The notes beneath the pieces are model-generated. The model saw nothing but the letters and a program-made list of their open reading frames with translations, made no database searches and was not told where the DNA came from. Of a DNA stretch of 64,000 nucleotides, positions 1 to 10,712 are shown piece by piece. The translations under genes were made by a program, and so were the position numbers. Origin of the DNA: Brachynemurus nebulosus. Its lineage: Eukaryota > Arthropoda > Insecta > Neuroptera > Myrmeleontidae. The stretch spans positions 620,001-684,000 of the forward strand of contig JAPWDM010000050.1 of the NCBI GenBank assembly GCA_035578155.1, in the 5' to 3' direction. Positions within the stretch are counted from its first letter, which is position 1. Each line of letters opens with the position of its first letter.

Positions 1-737
1 GTATATCGATGATTTTCACTTCTATACCGCCAGTTGCAATTTTCTTCAAACAAAAATAAATCAATTTTCATCTTAAGCAACTGTAACTCTAATATTCGTT
101 AAGGAGGTATTCTAGTCTAGACATTCGAACAAAAATCGATTTTTCTTTTTTTTCCATATTTTCAAGGTTCAGACCTTTAATTATGAGCCTCTAAAAGGAT
201 TTATGGAAATTCGAATTATTTTCAGAGTTATGGTTATTTTTTCCTGTGTACTGTGTATCTATTTAGTGTTAAATTGGGTTTTTGAATAAAAAATTAATAT
301 TTTTTTTATTTTACTTCAATTCTACATCATAAATAATATTGATAATCGATACGAAAAATTTTTTAAAAATGATATATAATAAATAATAAATTAATTAAAA
401 CGTGAAAAATTTTAAAAAATATCATTTGGTTAAAAACAGCACTACAAAAGATCGCGATGTCTGTGACGTCATAAAGGTAATATGTTAAAAGTGTCAAAAT
501 TATTAAAATTTAGTAGGAAAAATTATTGGTGGTTTTTTCATTGATTTCGACTTTCAAAATTTTGAGGGACATTTTTTCCGGATTTATTTTTGTATTGCTA
601 TCACAAAGTGGTACAAAACAAGCTCGATATTTCTTTAGTTTCGATATTTCGGCAATGAAGTTTATAGCAAGCAATAATTTGGATAGAAACAAGAATTTCA
701 GAGCAACAATAATTTCATAGCAACAATAATAGTAGGA
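1..737. other. Intergenic or intronic AT-rich DNA, no gene seen
   Basis: No coding exon is recognisable on either strand. This lies in the direction of the missing 3' exons of the DARS2 gene, so it may be intron. About 280-400 resembles 8165-8290: both contain ATAATCGATA-type sequence after an A/T-rich lead, which marks a dispersed repeat. A short stretch near 106-150 is an inverted match to about 2720-2760. Confidence 0.5.
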
Positions 738-970
738 GAGCTGCTGGCCGATTTGCAATAGTCATTTCAACACGCGTTAAAATGAGAGGATAGGATCTTG
801 GATACTACTTACTCTACATAAAATTCAGTTCTGGCAAGCCTATTCGGCCGGGTTGAGTCGAATAAGCTTGCCAGAACTGAATTTCTGTATAGAGTATTGT
901 AAGTATCCAAGGTTATATCTTCTTAATTTAACGCGTGTTGAAATGACCATCGCAAATCGGCCAGTAGCTC
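738..970. repeat. Palindromic MITE-like foldback, 233 bp
   Basis: The two halves are reverse complements over about 100 bp each: it begins GAGCTGCTGGCCGATTTGC and ends GCAAATCGGCCAGTAGCTC. Internal matching blocks include the ACACGCGTT region and a paired CAGTTCTGGCAAGC / GCTTGCCAGAACTG core. There is no coding capacity. The structure fits a short non-autonomous foldback element. I could not assign a superfamily because no clear target duplication is visible. Confidence 0.75.
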
Positions 971-1630
971 TTGGTCTATAATCTATTTGAAAATAAAAAG
1001 ACACTAATGTAGCTATGTTCAGGCCATATAACCTTTATTACGTCACATAAGCGCTCGTGAACTATCGGCCCGTTATCGGTTCTAAGTTTGAAAATTTATT
1101 TTTAATTTAATATAACTTCTTAATTATTACTTTAAAAAAAAAATAAAAAGAGTTTTCTTATAAAACTTATATATGATCTTTCCATTTATGACAAAAAAAA
1201 TTTTTCTTCAAAAAGCTAATTCAAATTTTTAATATAAATTACTCGAAACTACTGTTTTCGATACGGTTGACATGATATCTCAAGTTCTAATACACCGATT
1301 TACTTGAAATTTGGTACAGACCTTCTTAATACTATCAAAATTGGTTCGACGTAGGGGTTTTTTGTACTTTTGTAAGTTGGAAAAAGAAGGCGACAAATGA
1401 TTTTTTTTTAAATGGACGCCATTTTGTTAAAAAATTTATTTTTTTAAATCGGCTACGTCCAACTAATTTTATATCCTTGTTTATTAAGAATTAACTAAAA
1501 TTTTATGTTTCAGATCACCAGGAGGGTTGGAATCACGTCAACCAGGAGACACCTTTCTTTTTTTGAGTCCCCACTTGGCCGGCCTTTACTGATTTCAATT
1601 TTGAATTTTTTTTAAATTTTTATACATTTT
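971..1630. other. AT-rich non-coding stretch
   Basis: No exon, RNA gene or complete element is recognised here. The sequence is A/T rich with homopolymer runs. Confidence 0.5.
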
Positions 1631-1695
1631 AAGGCCGCTATTACATTGTCATAGATATATGTCAAAGATCTTTGATGAAATCTATGATCAAATAT

Positions 1696-2491
1696 TAATG
1701 CGGCCCATACACGGTTCAACTTGTTGTATTACCTAGTTGTACTACAAGCTGAACTGTTTGCCACACACTATTAAACTATTCATTCAACTTGTTGTCCAAC
1801 TTCAATTATTCACAATTTTTGAAAAAGAGAACTTCGTTAAAATTAAGGATAAAATTCTTGCCTTAGCAGTAATTGCAGAAAGTAGTGAAGAAAGCGTGAG
1901 TAAATGAAAAAAAAGAAAATGGAGCAAAGAGTGGTTGGGAAAAAAATTTTCTAATGAAAAACTATTAAAAAAATTAGTGAATGTGAACCGATTATAAAAA
2001 TTATATGCGAATAAACGAAGAAATTATTATTAATGATATTTTAGTAAAAATAACACCTTTAATAAACAAAGAAGATACGTTTATACGTCATGCAATTTCT
2101 GAAAAAACACGCTTGGGAATTACATTAAGGTTTCTTGTAACGGGAAATTCTTTTGAAGATTTAAAATTTTCACGTGCAGTATCACCGCAAGCTATTGGAA
2201 ATAATAAACAAAATCAAATATTTAAACTTTCCAATTGTTACCGCTGTAAATATTTTGTTGATTTACACCCTTTACATAGTATACGTACTGGTTTTGTTGT
2301 TCAACTACCCCACACTCAGTACATGTTCATAGACCATTTGCTCCGCCCACGTAAAATCAAAATATTTTGATTTTACTTCAACCGTTAATGCAACCATCAA
2401 AATAGTTGACCAACTGCCCCACACACGATTCAACATGTTGTACAACCCAATCAAGTTGTACAACAAGTTGAACCGTGTATGGGCCGCATTA
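1696..2491 (+). mobile_element. Truncated PIF/Harbinger-type DNA transposon nested in the outer MITE
   Basis: Terminal inverted repeats of about 30 bp start TAATGCGGCCCATACACGG and are matched in reverse at 2462-2491. Subterminal copies of the CAACTTGTTGTA motif occur several times inside both ends. The interior carries a decayed transposase N-terminus of HARBI1/ALP1 type. The element is about 800 bp, too short for an autonomous Harbinger (which needs a complete DDE transposase and usually a second MADF/Myb-like gene). Confidence 0.8.
2005..2370 (+). pseudogene. Harbinger transposase (HARBI1-like) N-terminal remnant
   Basis: The open frame reads a RINEEI segment, then LVKITPLINKEDTFIRHAIS, then RLGITLRFLVTGNSFEDLKF and SRAVSPQAIG. 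This is the usual order in HARBI1/ALP1-like transposases (helix, 'R-x-AI-x-x-x-xRL-xxTLRFL-x-TG-x-S', then the 'SP-x-x-IG' helix). The frame then loses similarity, and the DDE nuclease core is absent. Just upstream, in shifted frames, sequence at about 1915-2000 also looks like the leading part of the same protein, so the gene was already frameshifted. It is inactive. Family assignment rests on motif recognition. Confidence 0.75.
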
Positions 2492-2661
2492 GAAGTATCT
2501 TTAACTATGGTTACAAAAATATTATATTATAAAAGTTGACTTATTACACTCTAATATTTCTTTGATTAAATAAAACTGACATATATCTATGACAGTGTAA
2601 TAGCGGCCTTATACTTTTTAAATATCAATAAAAAAGCTGCTAAAAAATGGATATTAAAAAT

Positions 2662-2662
<1 letters not shown>

Positions 2663-2692
<30 letters not shown>
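2663..2692 (+). repeat. Poly(T) run, about 30 nt
   Basis: An uninterrupted T tract lies just right of the outer MITE and inside the DARS2 intron. It could be a replication-slippage tract or the tail of an old retroposed copy. No SINE body is recognised next to it. Confidence 0.8.
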
Positions 2693-2693
<1 letters not shown>

Positions 2694-2765
2694 TTTTATT
2701 ACGCCCGTAAAATCACCTCAAAATCGAACCTTTAGACTAGAATATCCTCTTAAATCGTGTAATAC

Positions 2766-3630
2766 CTCATTTATTTGTCGAGCAGGCCGCCTTTTAACAA
2801 GTCCCAAAACTGTAATGTTAGCATTGACTGGAATTTTTTGTAATCGACGTACAATATTCTGTAAACAAACAACGGCCAAAATGAATTTTCACTAAAAAAT
2901 GGGTGTATTTGACAATTTTTAAATGAAAATGTTTGCCCAACTAAAAAAAAAACACCGTTTTTCACTGACACATTTTTTTGAGATAAAATTATTTGAAGTT
3001 ATATAAATAAAACATATAAACCTCTTCTTGAGCGACTAGCTGTGTTGCACCATGTGAATCTTTTATTACAACAAATCGGCCCAATTGTTGATTCTGTATT
3101 CGACCGGAAATTTCGACTGTTTCGCCATCATTACTTTCACGTAATTCGCCACAATTAACCGTACGCGTTTTTGGCATTGGTGGCTCGCCCATTGAACAAT
3201 CATTATTGTACGGTTCAAACCATAATGACGGATCGGTGTCCATTCCAGGAGGGCATGGTGGCTGCATTAACGACGGCAAATGATACGATGACATGCCACC
3301 ACCATAATTACCGCTGTTATAGTTACCCATATAGTTATCATGGTGTCTTTTAAAACCACGAGTTGGTTTTCGGCCAATATTTCGTGGCATATTTTCAATT
3401 AAATGTTTGATAAAACGCTAAAATGTTCAGATTTAATTTTATTTCAAGATAAGCTATTACATCACATCTGAACAAAATATGTAATTTAAAAAATGAATTA
3501 ACTATTAAACACTCACATTTGTACGTATGAAACAAAATTGTTGAGTTAGTTTTTGTAAATTTTTTGATAACAATTTCGATTCAACACAAATTAATAAACT
3601 ATGTTTAGTTACGCCACAAACGCCGAACAT
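2766..3630 (-). CDS. DARS2: Mitochondrial aspartyl-tRNA synthetase, first three exons (partial)
   Basis: Charges mitochondrial tRNA-Asp with aspartate. Exons on the minus strand are 3630-3517 (38 codons, donor gtgagt), 3417-3022 (132 codons, donor gtttat) and 2858-2766 (31 codons, donor gtatta); all junctions are phase 0. Exon 1 is rich in K, S and L with a single acidic residue, as in a mitochondrial presequence. Exon 2 has a Gly/Asn/Tyr/Pro-rich stretch of about 75 residues, then the anticodon-binding OB fold: CGELRESNDGETVEISGRIQ, then RFVVIKD and TQLVAQEE. Exon 3 continues with IPVNANITVLGLVKRRPA, matching the strand that follows in bacterial-type AspRS. The catalytic domain must lie left of the window. 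The low-complexity insert between presequence and OB fold is unusual. Exon 1 and the presequence are inferred. Confidence 0.8.
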
Positions 3631-4335
3631 TTTTATCAGTCATATCATAACTGACATCTTTTGAATTTAAATGTAAGCTTTATATATATTTATATAAATT
3701 AATTATTTTCAATGAAGCTTATGAATAATTAAACAATTTTATTAAATTATAATTAAAATTAAATGTAGTTTAATTTATTTTTAAAGATCTAAAATATAGA
3801 TTTATAAATTAATTTATATATGTGTAATATTTGAGAATGTATTTTAAATTTTCCCAGTTATTACGTAACGACGTAACGTGTATTTACATTTAAATTAAAA
3901 ATAAACTCTAGATGGCAGCATAACTATTGATAAACACACAGAATACAGAACGAACGTTAGTATCCATGGAGTAATGGAGACACAGCAACTATGTATCTCT
4001 ATCATGAAATCTTTAGGCTCGTAGGTAGTCAGTGTCTCAGTAGCAGTCGCTAAGTGTAAGTCAGTCAAACAACAATAGATTTGATTGTTGTTAGCATTGC
4101 AGAACCCCCACCCATAACGTTGTGGTATCACACATATGTATGCGAGCCCGGTCACGTGACTGCAACCTCTATGTTCGATTACGCACACATACACAGTTTA
4201 GCGCGTCAATACAAAGTAAACACCGTGCAGGTATATAACATATTTTCTATCTCTTACTGGTTACACTGATTCCAGTAGTGGAGAGATACGTATTGTACCT
4301 CTGTCCTCTGTGGTAGCATCTCTATACTACTGAAT
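3631..4335. other. Intergenic region upstream of DARS2
   Basis: This is the 5' flank of DARS2, where its promoter should lie. It is A/T rich to about 3900 and more balanced after that. Short open frames on both strands at 3895-4270 overlap each other and match no family I recognise. No TATA or initiator is clear enough to call. Confidence 0.4.
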
Positions 4336-5275
4336 ATGGAGGGTAGATATCAGGAGCACCATCTCTGTATCAAAAAGTGTCCATAGAAAGGCGTAAATAG
4401 TGGCGGCGCTACTGTAGCAAAAGGGTAAATTTAGAGAAGTAAACAAGGAAAGAAAAACATCCGCATTGTTATGTAATTATTGTTTCTTTTTTATTATAAT
4501 TGTTACATATACCTAATTGTTTTATTATTTTAAAAATTTTTATAAAACTCAACACAAAAAAATCACTAACAGACATTAAAATTCATGTAATTATGAATCA
4601 TTTTCAACGTGTTTCACAGCGAGTTTTTTGTAGGTTATTAAACAAACACACTTCACTCCGTCGACAATATGGAGGGTAGATATCAGGAGGATTATCTTGG
4701 CCGGAAAACAATAGAAAAATAGTTCAAAAAGTGTCCCTTCTTAAGTACTAAGTAACAATTCAAAAACTCGCCAGAATAGCGCTAGAGTAGCAAAAGAGTA
4801 TGAAATGAACTTTGTAGTTGTCGACGGAGTGAAGTGTGTTGTATAATAACCTACAATAAACTCGCTGTGAAAGACGTTGAAAGTGATTCTAATTACATGA
4901 ACTTTTAATGTCTGTTAGAGTTTTATAAAAATTTTTAAAATAATAAAACAATTATAATATGTAACAATTATAATAAATAAACAATAATTACATAACAACG
5001 CGTTTTTTTCCTTGTTTATTTCTCTAAATTTACCCTTTTGGTACAGTAGCGCCGCCACTATTTACGCCTTTAATTGGACACTTTTTGTTACAGAGATGGT
5101 ACTCCTAATATCTACCCTCCATAGTCGACAACTACAGACTACAAAGTTCATTTCATACCTTTTTGCTACTCTAGCGCTATTCTGGCGAGTTTTTGAACTG
5201 TTACTTAGTACTTAAAACGGGACACTTTTTGAACTATTTTTCTATTGTTTTCCGGCCAAGATAGTTCTAATAGTG
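4336..5275. repeat. Two interlocked long inverted repeats (order A-B-A'-B')
   Basis: Segment A (about 4336-4664) is reverse-complemented at about 4823-5122 (A'). Segment B (about 4667-4822) is reverse-complemented at about 5126-5275 (B'). The loop of the A/A' hairpin is therefore B, and A' is the loop of the B/B' hairpin. Segments A and B both begin with ATGGAGGGTAGATATCAGGAG, and GTCGAC marks the inner junctions. Arms match at roughly 85-95% by eye. A related end, the reverse of the GGAGGGTAG motif, also occurs near 26080. It looks like two copies of a foldback family that inserted into or rearranged with each other. No open frame of interest lies inside. Confidence 0.75.
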
Positions 5276-5320
5276 CTCCTAATATCCACGATATCCACCA
5301 TATCCACGACATACACGTAA

Positions 5321-5484
5321 GGGCCCGTCCACACGCTCAAGCTTTACCACCGACTTACCTGCGCAAACCAGGTTTGTGCAAGTAAGTCGCTACGTTTTTT
5401 CCCGTCCATACGTACATGTTTACTTGCACAAACTGGTTTGCGCAAGTAAGTCGGTGGTAAAGCTTGTGTCGTGTGGACGGACCC
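5321..5484. mobile_element. Family R palindromic MITE, 164 bp, TAA target duplication
   Basis: The ends are GGGCCCGTCCACACGC and the reverse of GGGTCCGTCCACACGAC, flanked on both sides by TAA (5318-5320 and 5485-5487). The two halves form an almost complete hairpin with repeated CAAACCAGGTTTGTGCAAG-type cores. A second copy of the same 164-bp length lies at 52520-52683 in the opposite orientation. The TWA duplication points to mobilisation by a Harbinger-type transposase. A short imperfect ATATCCACN tandem lies just to the left (5282-5309). Confidence 0.85.
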
Positions 5485-5589
5485 TAAGACTTGCAGCACT
5501 TGCAGCTTGCAGCCATTACATGAAGCACATGTAATTTAACTTGTAAGTTATCCAAATAATACAATTAATATTCTTGGAGAAAAGAGAAA

Positions 5590-7464
5590 ATGGAAAATAA
5601 AGGTTCTACATCAGTGACTAAAACATTTACTGTTAAAATAAAACAGGAAGAAAACTTGAAAAATATAGATAACTCATTTTCAAGTATAATAAAAACAGAA
5701 TTATCCGATTCTTTACATTATGACAATAATATTAAATTGGAATTTGGAGAAAACAGTACTGGCGATTTAGTAAATTTGGAAAGTTTACATACGGAAATTA
5801 AATTAGAAGATGTTACAGAGGATATGTTAACAGAAAATAGTGTTTTATTTGGCGAAAATTGCGAAAATTCAGAATTATCTAACACACAGAATACCGCTGA
5901 CCAAGCACATCACGAAAGAAGCGAAAGAACACATATAGGAAAAAAACCATTCAAATGCAATACATGTTTTAAAACATTTTCTCAGTCGGGTAATTTGAAA
6001 ACGCATGAAATGTTACATACAGGAGAGAAACCATTCAAGTGTAATGTGTGTTTTAAAGCATTTTCTCAATCGAGCAATTTGAAATCACATGAAATAATAC
6101 ATACAGGAGACAAACCATTCAAATGTAATGTGTGTTTTAAAACATTTTCTCAGTCGAGTAGTTTGAAAACACATAAAAGAAAACATACAGGAGAAAAACC
6201 ATTCAAGTGTGATGTGTGTTTTAAAACATTTTCTGTACAACATAATTTGAAAACACATGAAAGAACACATACAGGGGAAAAACCATTCAGCTGTAATATA
6301 TGTTTTAAAAAGTTTTCTGATTCATCTGCTTTACGGGTACACAAAAAAACACATACAAAAAAGAAATCATTTAAATGTAACACGTGTTTTAAAACATTTT
6401 CTCTGCAACATCATTTGAAAACACATCAAAGAATACATACCGGGGAAAAACCATACAAATGTGATACGTGTTTGAAAACATTTAATGATTCAGCTACTTT
6501 AAAGAGGCATAATAAAGTACATACAGGAGAAAAACCATTCAAGTGTAATACATGTTTGAAAACATTTACTCAGTCAGGCCATTTAAGAAAACATCAGGGA
6601 ACACATACAGGAGAGAAACCATTTAAATGTAACACATGTTTTAAAACATTTTCTCAATTAGGCAATTTAAAACAACATGAAACAGTACATACAGGAGAAA
6701 AACTATTCAAGTGTAAAACGTGTCTTAAAACATTTTCTCACGCAGGCAATTTGAGAACACATGAAAGAGTACATACAGGACAAAAACCATTCAAGTGTAA
6801 TGTGTGTTTTAAAACATTTTCTCAATCGGGTAGTTTGAAAATACATGAAAGAAAACATACAGGGGAAAAATCATTCAAGTGTAACACGTGTTTTAAACGA
6901 TTTTCTCTGCACAGTCTTTTGAAATCACATGAAAGAACACATACAGGGGAAAAACCATTCAGCTGTAGTATATGTTTTAAAAAATTTTCTTATCCATCTG
7001 GTTTACGGGTACACAAAAAAACACATACCGGAGAGAAACCATTCAAATGTAACACGTGTTTTAAAACATTTTCTCTGCAATATCATTTGAAAACACATCA
7101 GAGAATACATACAGGGGATAAACCATACAAATGTGATACATGTTTGAAAACATTTAATTTTTCAACTAGCTTAAGGAGACATAATAAAGTACATACAGGA
7201 GAAAAACCATTCAAGTGCAATACATGTTTGAAAACATTCTTTCAGTCAAGCGATTTGAAAAAACATCAAAAAGTACATACCGGGGAAAGACCATTCAAGT
7301 GTAATGTATGTTTTAAAACATTTTCTCAGTCAAGCGATTTGAAAAAACATCAAAGAATACATACAGGTGAAAAACCATTTAAATGTGAGACATGTTTTAC
7401 AACATTTTCACAGTTGGGCAATTTGAAATTACATATCAAAAAACGTCACAATTTAGGAAAATAA
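5590..7464 (+). CDS. ZnF-1: C2H2 zinc-finger protein with 18 fingers
   Basis: Single-exon gene, 624 aa, probably a nuclear sequence-specific DNA-binding regulator. The ATG at 5590 is chosen because the N-terminus matches that of ZnF-2 (MEN-G-STSV...TF-VKIK). Residues 1-115 are acidic and hold four IKxE motifs (IKQE, IKTE, IKLE, IKLE) that fit the SUMO-attachment consensus. From about residue 119 run 18 tandem fingers of form C-x2-C-x12-H-x3-H with TGEKP linkers and the family signature C-(F/L)-KTF; the last ends H-x4-H. Fingers 3-8 match fingers 11-16 in order, including the odd FSCxICFKKFS finger (5 and 13), so an eight-finger block was duplicated. ZnF-2 and ZnF-3 downstream are paralogs. 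Targets cannot be read from the sequence. AATAAA signals overlap the stop codon and recur at 7517. Confidence 0.93.
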   Translation: MENKGSTSVTKTFTVKIKQEENLKNIDNSFSSIIKTELSDSLHYDNNIKLEFGENSTGDLVNLESLHTEIKLEDVTEDMLTENSVLFGENCENSELSNTQNTADQAHHERSERTHIGKKPFKCNTCFKTFSQSGNLKTHEMLHTGEKPFKCNVCFKAFSQSSNLKSHEIIHTGDKPFKCNVCFKTFSQSSSLKTHKRKHTGEKPFKCDVCFKTFSVQHNLKTHERTHTGEKPFSCNICFKKFSDSSALRVHKKTHTKKKSFKCNTCFKTFSLQHHLKTHQRIHTGEKPYKCDTCLKTFNDSATLKRHNKVHTGEKPFKCNTCLKTFTQSGHLRKHQGTHTGEKPFKCNTCFKTFSQLGNLKQHETVHTGEKLFKCKTCLKTFSHAGNLRTHERVHTGQKPFKCNVCFKTFSQSGSLKIHERKHTGEKSFKCNTCFKRFSLHSLLKSHERTHTGEKPFSCSICFKKFSYPSGLRVHKKTHTGEKPFKCNTCFKTFSLQYHLKTHQRIHTGDKPYKCDTCLKTFNFSTSLRRHNKVHTGEKPFKCNTCLKTFFQSSDLKKHQKVHTGERPFKCNVCFKTFSQSSDLKKHQRIHTGEKPFKCETCFTTFSQLGNLKLHIKKRHNLGK

Positions 7465-7516
7465 ATTATAAATAGGTACCGGATTTCTTCGGACAGGTCA
7501 GGACCGTACTTATTTC

Positions 7517-7522
7517 AATAAA
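7517..7522 (+). terminator. Poly(A) signal for ZnF-1
   Basis: AATAAA lies 53 bp past the stop codon. An overlapping AATAAA at the stop itself (7460-7465) is too close to be the only signal. Confidence 0.5.
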
Positions 7523-8164
7523 ATTTTGCAACTAAATTACATTAAATTATGCACATTTGAATGAATATAATTGGTCAAAAATTACATTTTTCACCATTTA
7601 GAATACTAACGTTTTATTTGACGAAAGTAAGAAAATTCAAAAAAACCGGAAAAAATTTTTGTAAAATATATTGAAAAGTTGTTGAATATTTAGACGGTCC
7701 ACTATAATAGCTAAGACGTACGTATTTACTAAGATTTTTTATTATTGAAAAACAAATTTTTAACAAGCAACAACTACACTTCTATCTCTCAAAATTGAAA
7801 ACAATACAAAAAGATGAATTTATTTTATTTAAATGACATGTCACATAAATCACATACATAATATAAACAAAAATATTTTTGATAGTCAATTAAAATTACA
7901 GTGGCACTTTTCAATTGTCCAGGGAATAAATAAAAGAAAAAAAAGGATGTTTACATAAAATACGTATAAATAACATTTTGATACACATATGTGTGTGTGT
8001 GTGTGTGTATGTAACTTGTGTACGTTGTTTTTATGAAAATATTTTGAACTTTTAGTCACATTGAGTGCAAAATGCAGTTTCTAAAAATTCATTTAAGTTT
8101 AGATTTTTTATTTATTTTTCTTTCTGTAAAAATAATTTGTATATACATGTATGTATCATATTAT

Positions 8165-8290
8165 GTATTGTATGTAATTAGGTTTCTGAATAAAAAATAA
8201 TTATCAATTTTTTTTTTATTTCCTTACTATATAAAAAATATCATAAATAATAATATCGATAATCGATATGAAAAAAGTTTTAAAAATGTT
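8165..8290 (+). repeat. Dispersed repeat, related to 280-400
   Basis: Both copies read GTTTyTGAATAAAAAATwA, then a T-rich run, then CATAAATAAT..GATAATCGATA. They lie in the same orientation. No ends or target duplication can be defined. Confidence 0.5.
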
Positions 8291-9989
8291 ATACAGAGTG
8301 TTTCATCAAAGTACGAACATACAAAATTTAACATGGAAAAAATTGTTAGGATCAGAGAATGCCCGTTTTTTATGAGTATGATTTTTATATTGTATCCATC
8401 GTTATTAATATTATTTTTCTTTAATTGCAAAAAAATAAATCTGAAAATAAAACAATAGGTGTCCAGATTTCTACTAAGCTCCATATTATCGGTTAATAAA
8501 TGTTTCAACATTAGAATTTAGTTTTTGTTTTTTGAAGCCTAATAAAATAATACACAAAAATTAATAAATTAGTCGCTTTTAGTTACTTAAAAAAGAAATT
8601 AATCATTTAATCGAAGTTAAAATAGTCGACTAAAAAATGAGTAAATATAAACAAAATTGGTCGACTAAATCGATTAATTGATTACTATCCGACATCACTA
8701 CTGTGAACTGCAGTATAACCAGGTCCGGAATATTTTTGTTTTTATTGTCTTATTAATGTTGAAGTGAACAAAAATATTTAAATTAATGATAATATAAAAT
8801 ACTCGAGTCCAGTTTTCAGAAAAGGGAATAAAAAATGATTAATATAATTTTTTCAATTAACTGAATATAGATAAAATAAGTATATGAAATATATTTACAT
8901 ATTACGCTAGTTTTCGTCTAATTAGTGGAGTTGATAGCTTTGCGACATAAAAAGAATATGTTCAATTGATCTAATGCTAATGAATTATATTGCTATTTAT
9001 TGCTTATATAGTCTATTTTAAGTTGACATAAAATGATAACTAACGTTAATTTTTTTTTTTTATAAAAAAAAAAAAAAAATAATGATAAATATACGGATTT
9101 CGCTAGTTTTCGTCCAAAAAAGTTAGTTGTCGTCCACATGTAGGCTAGTTTTCGATCACCATTTAAGTTAAGAATTGTTATAAAAAAATTAACTTTAATA
9201 AAAAGCAAATGCTTATATGTATTCAGGACCTCTTATCTTCCTTACTAAACCTTTTTATTTTATTTTATATTTTTTTTGAATCTAAGGACGCTATCTAAAA
9301 GTTTGAAAATACAATTCACACAGAAAAATATATTCTTTTAAAAGTATACAACAATAGTAGAAATGAACAATTAGTATTAATACTAAATTAAAAGCACTGA
9401 TAAATAGGGTACTTGACTGAAGTTAGAAAAATATTCTAAAAGCACTTTTCTCCCATATCAGTTAAGTGATTTTTTTATTTTCGACAGATTCTGTAAAAAA
9501 TCATCAAAAAAATAACCCTACATTTTTAAATTATTTATTTGAATTCTGGTCGATTATTATTACTATAAGTATATGTATGTATATGTTTTTATTTTTTTTT
9601 TTTTCAATGTGTTCCACCCTTTTGACAAAAATGAAATTCAGGGGGATGAGAGAAGTGCTTGCGAGCTTTTTTTTGGTAGTAATAAGAAAGTGGCCACTTT
9701 TGTACAAGTAGCTAAAAAAATCGAATGAATTATTTTTTCATATTTTATAAAGGGTATTTAATGTCCATTTTAAATGGAAAAAATATGTAATAGCAAATAA
9801 CATGAATTTTGTTTCGTCGTTTTATCTATAATAGTTTACGAGAAAAAAGTTTGAATAAGACCACTATTTTTTGGTATTTGATGTTATAACTCCGCGAAAT
9901 TTAAAGATATACCTATACGTGTGGTTTACTCTTTCACTAAGCTACACAATCGCATACATACCGTTGAATTTCATTTCTTGGGCAAATTT

Positions 9990-10293
9990 ACCTATAGTAG
10001 TGGTTTTAGACCCTTTAGTTTTTCTCAAAAATTAGTTCACATAGAACAATGTTTCAAAAACCTTTTTTGTGATTTTTCCTCCTCTTTCCAATGGTATAAA
10101 AAAGTCGCAAAAGCTTTTAAATTGTAGCAAATTTTTGCCAAAAACTCATTAATTCTTACGAACAATGCTCAAAAACCATGTTCCTGGCATCGGACGTGTC
10201 TGGCTGAATAACTCATCCAAGATTTTTAGACTTCCAATGTTTTCACCAAATTTCATAAAAGTTGAAGTTTTCGTTCGAAAGTTATCGTGCTGA

Positions 10294-10374
<81 letters not shown>

Positions 10375-10470
10375 TGAGTTATTTTTGGGTTTTAGGGACC
10401 TCAAAACAAATTTCTGCCATAGTCTCGAGCTGAAGTTGCGTCATGAGGAAATCTGTAATAGCGAGTTTCC
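9990..10470 (+). repeat. Dispersed repeat, second copy inverted at about 52700-52960
   Basis: Shared blocks include GGCATCGGACGTGTCTG, TTCACCAAATTTCATAAAA followed by CGTTCGAAAGTTATCG, and a right-hand block around TTTAGGGACCTCAAAACAAA with CTGCCATAGT. The copy at 52.7 kb has the same blocks in reverse order and on the opposite strand. A long (TA)n run interrupts this copy. The similar CAGACACGTCCGACGTC phrase at 61495 links it to the large palindrome there. Confidence 0.6.
10302..10371. repeat. (TA)n microsatellite, about 35 units
   Basis: A pure AT dinucleotide run inside the dispersed repeat. The apparent coding frame across it (alternating Y and I) is an artefact. Confidence 0.97.
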
Positions 10471-10706
10471 ATTCTGGAATTATTAAATACACGAGTAACA
10501 ACTTTTAAAATAAATTATATAGTGAGGATTATTATTCGGGAAAATTAGGAGTAACTACGATATGGAACTTATAAAAAACAAAAAAATACTGATCAACAAA
10601 TTTAAATAAGTACTAAATTTTATTTAAAGAAAATAAACAAATTTGCTTAAATAAGTTAAAAACTTAATTATAATTCTTTAAAAATTATAAATTATATACA
10701 ATATGT

Positions 10707-10712
10707 TTTATT
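10707..10712 (-). terminator. Poly(A) signal overlapping the LSm4 stop codon
   Basis: On the minus strand AATAAA overlaps the LSm4 stop codon. Other A/T-rich signals follow downstream, so the site used is uncertain. Confidence 0.35.

Larger units (their letters stand above)
1631..2610. repeat. Outer MITE with 34-bp terminal inverted repeats, interrupted by a Harbinger-like element
   Basis: The left end starts AAGGCCGCTATTACATTGTC and the right end is its reverse complement with one mismatch over about 34 bp. Between the ends lies a second element (1696-2491) with its own inverted repeats. Without that insert the host element would be only about 180 bp, a typical MITE size. The ends are bordered by TAA on the left and TTA on the right, so the target duplication cannot be told from an extended inverted repeat. 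Confidence 0.75.
7523..10706. other. Intergenic repeat-rich region between convergent ZnF-1 and LSm4
   Basis: No gene is supported. A short GT run lies at about 7990-8010. The segment 8990-9220 repeats GCTAGTTTTCG-type phrases and an A/T homopolymer palindrome (9045-9080). Open frames here are A/T-rich and low in complexity and match nothing I recognise. The two flanking genes point toward this region, so it holds only 3' ends and repeats. Confidence 0.5.

Noticed and set aside
6085..6383. Minus-strand frames inside the zinc-finger genes (also 13893-14126, 14349-14543, 14592-14795)
   Set aside because: They are antisense shadows of the periodic finger coding sequence, as seen from their finger-length periodicity.
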